A stretch of 10,415 nt of DNA from Gammaproteobacteria bacterium (GTDB lineage: Bacteria; Pseudomonadota; Gammaproteobacteria; SG8-11). A model generated the notes under the pieces. That model ran no database searches, had not been told where the DNA came from, and saw nothing but the letters and a program-made list of their open reading frames with translations. Made by a program: the position numbers and the translations under genes. Below are positions 7,010 to 10,415 of the stretch, piece by piece (within the stretch, counting starts at the first letter, position 1; each line of letters opens with the position of its first letter). Location: assembly GCA_016200445.1 (NCBI GenBank), contig JACQEQ010000291.1, positions 1-10,415 on the forward strand, written 5' to 3'.

Positions 7010-7038
7010 TTGTGAAAACAAGCGGGAAAACAGATTTA
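7010..7038 (+). promoter_or_regulatory. Possible sigma-70-type promoter for the secreted protein gene
   Basis: TTGTGA (7010-7015) is followed after 17 nt by GATTTA (7033-7038), then an AT-rich stretch to the gene start at 7071. Match and spacing are tolerable but not strong. The 138-bp gap after the GRDP-like gene makes an independent promoter plausible. Confidence 0.25.
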
Positions 7039-7060
7039 CCTTATTTTATCAAACATACAC

Positions 7061-7066
7061 AGGGGA
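7061..7066 (+). promoter_or_regulatory. Ribosome binding site (AGGGGA) deciding the start at 7071
   Basis: AGGGGA lies 4 nt before ATG 7071. It favours this start over an in-frame ATG at 6975, which would place 32 polar residues before an otherwise classical signal peptide. Confidence 0.55.
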
Positions 7067-7070
7067 CAAC

Positions 7071-7655
7071 ATGAACACAGTATTCACACGAAATATCCTA
7101 ACCACCGTGACATTCGCAAGTGCCATATGTTTGCTTGCACTTTATGCCGGTAGTACGTCGGCGGACGAGCATCAGAAATTTGGAGTAGGTGTGAGCACGA
7201 ACGGAAACTCGATTTACTTTCCGATGCGGCTTGATGGCTTGATGGTTGAACCGATGTACTACTACTACAACAACGAATACCGCGATTCGGAGATGAACGG
7301 TTTTTATGAACAGGACAAAACAGTGGTGTGGGGGGTAGGCATTTTAGCATTAAACCCCGTGAGCGATGACTCCAAGCTCGAAGTCTATTGGGGAATCAGA
7401 TTCGGTTACCTGTCTGGTTACATCGACAGAACCAATGCGCTCGATTCCAGACAAGATGATGAGTCCGGCGTTATTTATGAGCCGACTTTGGGTGTGCAGT
7501 ATTTTTTCGCGCCGAGATTTTCAGTCTCCGCCGACGCAGCATTCAGGTTTCAGCGTGGAACCGTCGACGTGAATGAAAACGGAAATTCATATTCGTACGA
7601 TCACAATTATTCGACGACCTATGGGAAGGTGATCGTGCGCGGTTATTTTAATTAG
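7071..7655 (+). CDS. Secreted small protein, probable outer-membrane beta-barrel
   Basis: The product has 194 residues. An N-terminal signal peptide is clear: the basic residue R7, a hydrophobic core (about 9-26) and a probable cleavage after STSA (28-31), leaving DEHQKFGVG at the mature N-terminus. No lipobox is present at the end of the core. The mature part is rich in Tyr, Phe, Gly and Asn, with alternating polar/apolar stretches such as VVWGVGILAL (85-94), VYWGIRFGYLSGY (105-117), PTLGVQYFF (138-146) and SVSADAAFRFQ (151-161). It ends in YGKVIVRGYFN. Length and pattern suit an 8-stranded outer-membrane barrel, with the last strand near the C-terminus, but no specific family was recognised. 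The gene has its own leader and is followed 52 bp later by the SPFH gene, so co-transcription is possible. A periplasmic beta-rich protein is the alternative. Confidence 0.8.
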   Translation: MNTVFTRNILTTVTFASAICLLALYAGSTSADEHQKFGVGVSTNGNSIYFPMRLDGLMVEPMYYYYNNEYRDSEMNGFYEQDKTVVWGVGILALNPVSDDSKLEVYWGIRFGYLSGYIDRTNALDSRQDDESGVIYEPTLGVQYFFAPRFSVSADAAFRFQRGTVDVNENGNSYSYDHNYSTTYGKVIVRGYFN

Positions 7656-7668
7656 AAACGAGCGGAGT

Positions 7669-7687
7669 ACCAAAAACACTTTTTGGT
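7669..7687. repeat. Short perfect hairpin before the SPFH gene ribosome site
   Basis: ACCAAAAA-CAC-TTTTTGGT is an 8-bp stem with a 3-nt loop. It begins 13 bp after the stop of the secreted protein gene and touches the AAGGAG at 7689-7694. It is AU-rich in the stem, so a weak terminator is possible, as is a 5' structure that modulates ribosome loading. The structure is seen directly; a role is inference. Confidence 0.5.
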
Positions 7688-7707
7688 TAAGGAGAACATG
7701 AGGCCGT

Positions 7708-8646
7708 ATGGATTTTATGATCGCAATTTATGTCGTTCTCAGTGTAATTTTCCTGGCCGCAGTATTTCTGCACTTCGCCACGATTCCACAAGGGAGCGTG
7801 GGTGTCGTCACCGTGTTCGGTGGTTATCGCCGGATGATCATGCCTGGGTTTAACTGGACACGGCCGTGGGAACGCTCACAGACCATCACGCTGCAAAATC
7901 GCGCGATGGAACTAGAATTCAAAGCGATCACTGTCGATCAGGCCAATGTTTACTTTAACTGCACGCTGCTCTACTCGGTGGCGGACAATAACGAAGAAAC
8001 CATCAAGCGCGCTGCATTCTCTTTTGCCAGCCTGCCCGAATTCAGTCTCTCGCTACGCAAACTGCTGGAAGATGAAACACGTTCATATGTCGCCACCAAA
8101 CGACAGGCGGAGATGATCGGCATTTCCCAAGAGGTCGTGTTCCGCATCAAGGCCAATGTCGATGCACGCATCGAACGGTGGGGCTATCGCGTCGAAGATC
8201 TGCGCTACAACAATATCCATTTCGACGAGATCATCACCACGTCGATGGCGCGCGTGGTGGCGGCGATCAACGAACGGGACGCCGCCGAGAACGAAGGACA
8301 GGCCTTGCTGATCCGGAAAACCAAGGAAGCGGAAGCCGACGGCTCGTTCATAAAAATCAAAGCGGAGGCGGAGCGCGTTGCGTGGAAACTACGCGGCCAA
8401 GGCTTGTCCGACTTTCGTCGCGAAGTTGCCACCGGCATACACTTCGCGGTCGATGAGTTGGTCGCGGCGGGCGTCGACCCGAACTACATGCTGTTCTTCA
8501 TGTACACCGAAACGCTCAAATACGTCGCCGAGAATTCCAGCGCCGGACATACCATTTTTCTCGATACCAATCCATCACGGCCGCGCGACATCATGGAGCA
8601 GATGTCGGCATTTTATCGAGTCGGCGATCCAGGGTTAAAGAAATAA
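7708..8646 (+). CDS. SPFH/band-7 (stomatin-prohibitin-like) membrane protein
   Basis: The product has 312 residues. A single N-terminal membrane helix (about 4-24) is followed at once by IPQGSVGVVTVFGGYRRMIM (26-45) and PGFNW, the typical entry to an SPFH domain. The domain continues through ITLQNRAMELEFKAITVDQA (60-79), VYFNCTLLYSV, RKLLEDETRSYVA (117-129) and YRVEDLRYNNIHF (160-172). A charged helical stretch rich in Ala, Glu and Lys (about 180-230) is the coiled coil that drives oligomerisation in this family. Such proteins form large ring assemblies in membranes and organise lipids or regulate proteases; no specific partner gene (NfeD, FtsH, HflC/K pair) is seen here. ATG 7708 was chosen because it leads directly into the helix. 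AAGGAG lies 13 nt upstream, rather far, and an out-of-frame ATG at 7698 sits between. An in-frame ATG at 7717 is the alternative start. Confidence 0.9.
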   Translation: MDFMIAIYVVLSVIFLAAVFLHFATIPQGSVGVVTVFGGYRRMIMPGFNWTRPWERSQTITLQNRAMELEFKAITVDQANVYFNCTLLYSVADNNEETIKRAAFSFASLPEFSLSLRKLLEDETRSYVATKRQAEMIGISQEVVFRIKANVDARIERWGYRVEDLRYNNIHFDEIITTSMARVVAAINERDAAENEGQALLIRKTKEAEADGSFIKIKAEAERVAWKLRGQGLSDFRREVATGIHFAVDELVAAGVDPNYMLFFMYTETLKYVAENSSAGHTIFLDTNPSRPRDIMEQMSAFYRVGDPGLKK

Positions 8647-8671
8647 TCCTTGGGGAATACGCTTACATTAA

Positions 8672-8709
8672 CGCCGGGGGTGTTTTAGCGGACTTTATTC
8701 CACCCGGCG
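8672..8709. repeat. Imperfect GC-rich hairpin after the SPFH gene
   Basis: CGCCGGGGGTG (8672-8682) can pair with CACCCGGCG (8701-8709) across an 18-nt loop, with two unpaired Gs. It begins 26 bp after the SPFH stop. There is no T-run after it, so it is not a standard intrinsic terminator, but it may still end or protect the upstream transcript. Confidence 0.3.
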
Positions 8710-8714
8710 CGAAC

Positions 8715-8782
8715 CGCGATGACGGTGCACGGGAGCGAGTCTCGACATTACGCTTTGGAGGTAGTTGCGAGAGTAACCCATC
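8715..8782 (+). promoter_or_regulatory. Leader shared by the tandem paralogues, copy 1
   Basis: This region aligns with 10242-10314 ahead of the next gene: CGCGATGACGGTG versus CGTGATTACGGTG, then identical AGTCTCGACATTA (8738-8750 and 10266-10278), then a TTGG..GG..TT.CG.GAGT pattern leading into the start codon. The GAGAG (8769-8773) just upstream is the likely ribosome site, in the same place as GGGAG in copy 2. Conservation suggests shared expression signals, or simply the extent of the duplicated unit. Confidence 0.55.
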
Positions 8783-10156
8783 ATGACAACAAATCAGCAG
8801 CTTCCAGACTCACCCACAAACCCAGTTGACGTGAGCCGCGTGTGCACATCAATGGATGCTCCTTGGGATGCGCGTAATGATCGGCTCACCGAGGTGCTGC
8901 GATGGAGCGCCAGGAATCCCGCCCAAGCTGAAGCGGAGATTCGTCATCTGCTCAAACAGGGAATCAACATCAACGCCCGGGACGAAAATCGTTGGCGAGC
9001 ATTGCGGCTTGCGACATATTTCCAGGCGCCGATGCATATTCGGAACATGCTGAAATTTGCGAGCCGGGAAGGAAGCGCACCGGTGTCGACTCCGAGCGGC
9101 GACGTCGCTGACCATGTCTGTTCAATAGCTAATGTTCCTGCTGATCGTTCAGGGTGCGGGCAATGTAAGCGGGATGTCCATGCAATCTTTCATTGCCCGG
9201 AGCGATCATCAGGCCATTGCCCATTCGTTGAGAGGGAAGCTAGGTATATAAATATATTTACCAATCCTTCGTTGGTCGTCATTGTCATTGCCGCTGCGCC
9301 ACTGTTAGTTCTGATTATCGGAAAATCGACCTGGGTGTGGTGGTGGGTGGCGTTGGCATGCGTGGTGTCCGCGCTCATATTGTGGGCGATCACCCGGGAA
9401 AAACTGCTTTACAACACCCAATCGTATGTCTGGTTGCAACACACGACAGTTGCCAATATTGAGTGGAGTTATCGGTGGAGTTGGGAACTCGGAATGCCCA
9501 TACGTCTAGAACCGATCCCATCTCTTACGTACCCACTCAGTATCTCATCGCTGTCGGTAATTCATTCAACTACAGCGCTGACCATAACTCCATTTCGTGC
9601 AGCACTTATGGAACTACTCGCTAAACAGAATATCGCTGCCTACCTCTTTCGAAGTTATGCGGCGACGAGCGAGAGGCCCATTCCAGCATTCGTTGAAGCC
9701 TACGTCGCCTTGGTTGAACGACATGCGAAAGGATTTGAAAATCTCGGCGCGCTTGAAAAGCAACTATTTCTAGCGGTTCGCAGTTGTTCGAATCAACGTG
9801 CGGTTCAACGTGCGGTTCAACCGTTATTCAAGGATTCCATGGCTGGCCTGCGTCTCTATGAAGTAGTGCGGGCTGTGTATCAACACGACGTATTTGATCC
9901 AAAATCGTGGCTCGCTGATCTTGTGACGAATGATGCCATTGAGCGTGGCGTTGCCTACATCACCAGGAGATGGCTCTGGGAGAAAGTGGAATGGAGCTCC
10001 GACCACCTCTCCAAACTTCGCGATGAAAGGGCGATCGCACTGTCGCTCTCGGGGAAACTCAGAACGATGTTCCCAGAATTCTCATACCTGATAGATGCAG
10101 AAATAGAGAGCGCAATTTCGTCACGGGTCAAAGAAAGTGGTGGAGGTGGAGGATAA
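8783..10156 (+). CDS. Unrecognised membrane protein: ankyrin-like N-terminus, Cys cluster, two TM helices, Gly tail
   Basis: The product has 457 residues and I do not recognise the family. Order of parts: a polar N-terminus (1-30); a helical pair EAEIRHLLKQGININARDENR (50-70) running into WRALRLATYFQAPMHIRNML, which resembles one degenerate ankyrin repeat; a Cys-rich segment with C113, C125, C128, C138 and C146 that could bind metal; and two adjacent membrane helices (about 162-180 and 183-204, the second containing WVWWW). A cytoplasmic-looking domain of about 250 residues follows, predicted mostly helical after about 270, with RAVQRAVQ encoded by a tandem DNA repeat. It ends in SGGGGG. No signal peptide or catalytic motif is evident. 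Codon third positions are visibly more AT-rich than in the transporter genes, compatible with acquisition. A second gene starting at 10315 shares its N-terminus and leader, so this is a tandem family. The start is supported by that paralogy. Confidence 0.8.
   Translation: MTTNQQLPDSPTNPVDVSRVCTSMDAPWDARNDRLTEVLRWSARNPAQAEAEIRHLLKQGININARDENRWRALRLATYFQAPMHIRNMLKFASREGSAPVSTPSGDVADHVCSIANVPADRSGCGQCKRDVHAIFHCPERSSGHCPFVEREARYINIFTNPSLVVIVIAAAPLLVLIIGKSTWVWWWVALACVVSALILWAITREKLLYNTQSYVWLQHTTVANIEWSYRWSWELGMPIRLEPIPSLTYPLSISSLSVIHSTTALTITPFRAALMELLAKQNIAAYLFRSYAATSERPIPAFVEAYVALVERHAKGFENLGALEKQLFLAVRSCSNQRAVQRAVQPLFKDSMAGLRLYEVVRAVYQHDVFDPKSWLADLVTNDAIERGVAYITRRWLWEKVEWSSDHLSKLRDERAIALSLSGKLRTMFPEFSYLIDAEIESAISSRVKESGGGGG
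9793..9821 (+). repeat. 12-bp tandem repeat inside the 457-residue gene
   Basis: TCAACGTGCGGT occurs at 9793-9804 and 9805-9816, followed by TCAAC. It is in frame and encodes duplicated RAVQ (339-346), so length changes by one unit would add or remove four residues without shifting the frame. Confidence 0.8.
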
Positions 10157-10241
10157 GTTCACCAGCACAAGCTTCTGCTCGTGATGTGGCGTTACGGTAA
10201 AACCTATCCGCTGCAACTCACGAACAGAACATAGTGTTAGT

Positions 10242-10314
10242 CGTGATTACGGTGACATAGACATAAGTCTCGACATTATTCCGTACTTGGTGGGAATTAC
10301 GGGAGTTTTACAGC
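10242..10314 (+). promoter_or_regulatory. Leader shared by the tandem paralogues, copy 2
   Basis: Counterpart of 8715-8782, with the identical 13-mer AGTCTCGACATTA at 10266-10278, 36 nt before the start codon (32 nt in copy 1). GGGAG at 10301-10305 is the likely ribosome site. The rest of the gap from 10157 shows no gene or clear structure. Confidence 0.5.
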
Positions 10315-10415
10315 ATGACAACGAATCAGGGTGCTTCTGATTTCACCAAAATCACCGTCGACGTGAGCCGGGTGCGCACCACGATGTACGCACGTTGTAA
10401 TGAGCGAAGTGAAGA
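10315..10415 (+). CDS. Start of a tandem paralogue of the 457-residue membrane protein (3' truncated by window)
   Basis: Only 33 codons are visible. The protein begins MTTNQGASDFTKITVDVSRV, against MTTNQQLPDSPTNPVDVSRV in the preceding gene. Both start MTTNQ and share VDVSRV, and the next residues (RTTMYA versus CTSMDA) also align. The DNA of this block (10357-10386 versus 8825-8854) matches at 24 of 30 positions. The leader is conserved too. The gene is therefore very likely a homologue of its neighbour in the same orientation, but whether it is full length, or keeps the Cys cluster and membrane helices, lies outside the window. Function is unknown. Confidence 0.75.
   Translation, partial: MTTNQGASDFTKITVDVSRVRTTMYARCNERSE

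Noticed and set aside
6975..7070. Earlier in-frame start for the secreted protein
   Set aside because: It would bury the signal peptide behind 32 polar residues, and the ATG at 7071 has a ribosome site.
7698..7850. Small open frame from ATG 7698, out of frame with the SPFH gene
   Set aside because: AAGGAG is only 3 nt away, the peptide is basic and featureless, and it simply overlaps the SPFH coding start. Kept only as a possible translational decoy.
1..10415. CRISPR array, tRNA, rRNA, integrase or transposase genes
   Set aside because: No regularly spaced direct repeats, no cloverleaf-like tRNA segments and no transposase or integrase motifs were seen on reading both strands by eye.

Overview
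The window reads as chromosomal DNA of a proteobacterium, most likely a gammaproteobacterium. The reasons are moderately GC-rich coding DNA, OppB/OppC-type permeases, a NarL-class two-component pair, a signal-peptide-bearing outer-membrane-like protein, and a short palindromic REP-like element. No rRNA, tRNA, CRISPR array, integrase or transposase was seen, and the species cannot be named from the sequence. All recognised genes lie on the + strand.

Layout. (1) 1-2373: the 3' part of an OppB/DppB-type permease and a complete, unusually long OppC/DppC-type permease, the two membrane subunits of a peptide-type ABC importer. They are separated by a 117-bp nested palindrome (730-846). (2) 2416-4391: a Cache-sensor histidine kinase and a NarL/FixJ response regulator with ATGA-overlapping ends. 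(3) 4606-5877: an SDF-family dicarboxylate/amino-acid:cation symporter. It is preceded by a 7-2-7 dyad and followed by a diverged second copy of the same ~90-bp upstream segment (4424-4512 and 5906-5993). (4) 6087-8646: a GRDP-like membrane protein with a Gly/Cys tail, a small secreted probable beta-barrel protein, and an SPFH/band-7 membrane protein. (5) 8783-10415: an unrecognised 457-residue membrane protein (ankyrin-like N-terminus, Cys cluster, two TM helices, long C-terminal domain), followed by the start of a second gene. The N-terminus and leader of that second gene are homologous to those of the first, so they form a tandem paralogue pair running off the window.

How the parts may work together. 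The kinase, regulator and symporter form a plausible sense-and-import unit: an extracytoplasmic Cache domain detects a small organic acid or amino acid, and the regulator acts at the dyad before the symporter gene. The duplicated control segment could bring the region before 6087 under the same regulator, or be the scar of a lost tandem gene. The 6087-10415 stretch is the least familiar part. It is rich in membrane-associated proteins with Cys motifs and Gly tails and contains the tandem paralogues. It is the best candidate for something undescribed, although no established system can be named from this window.
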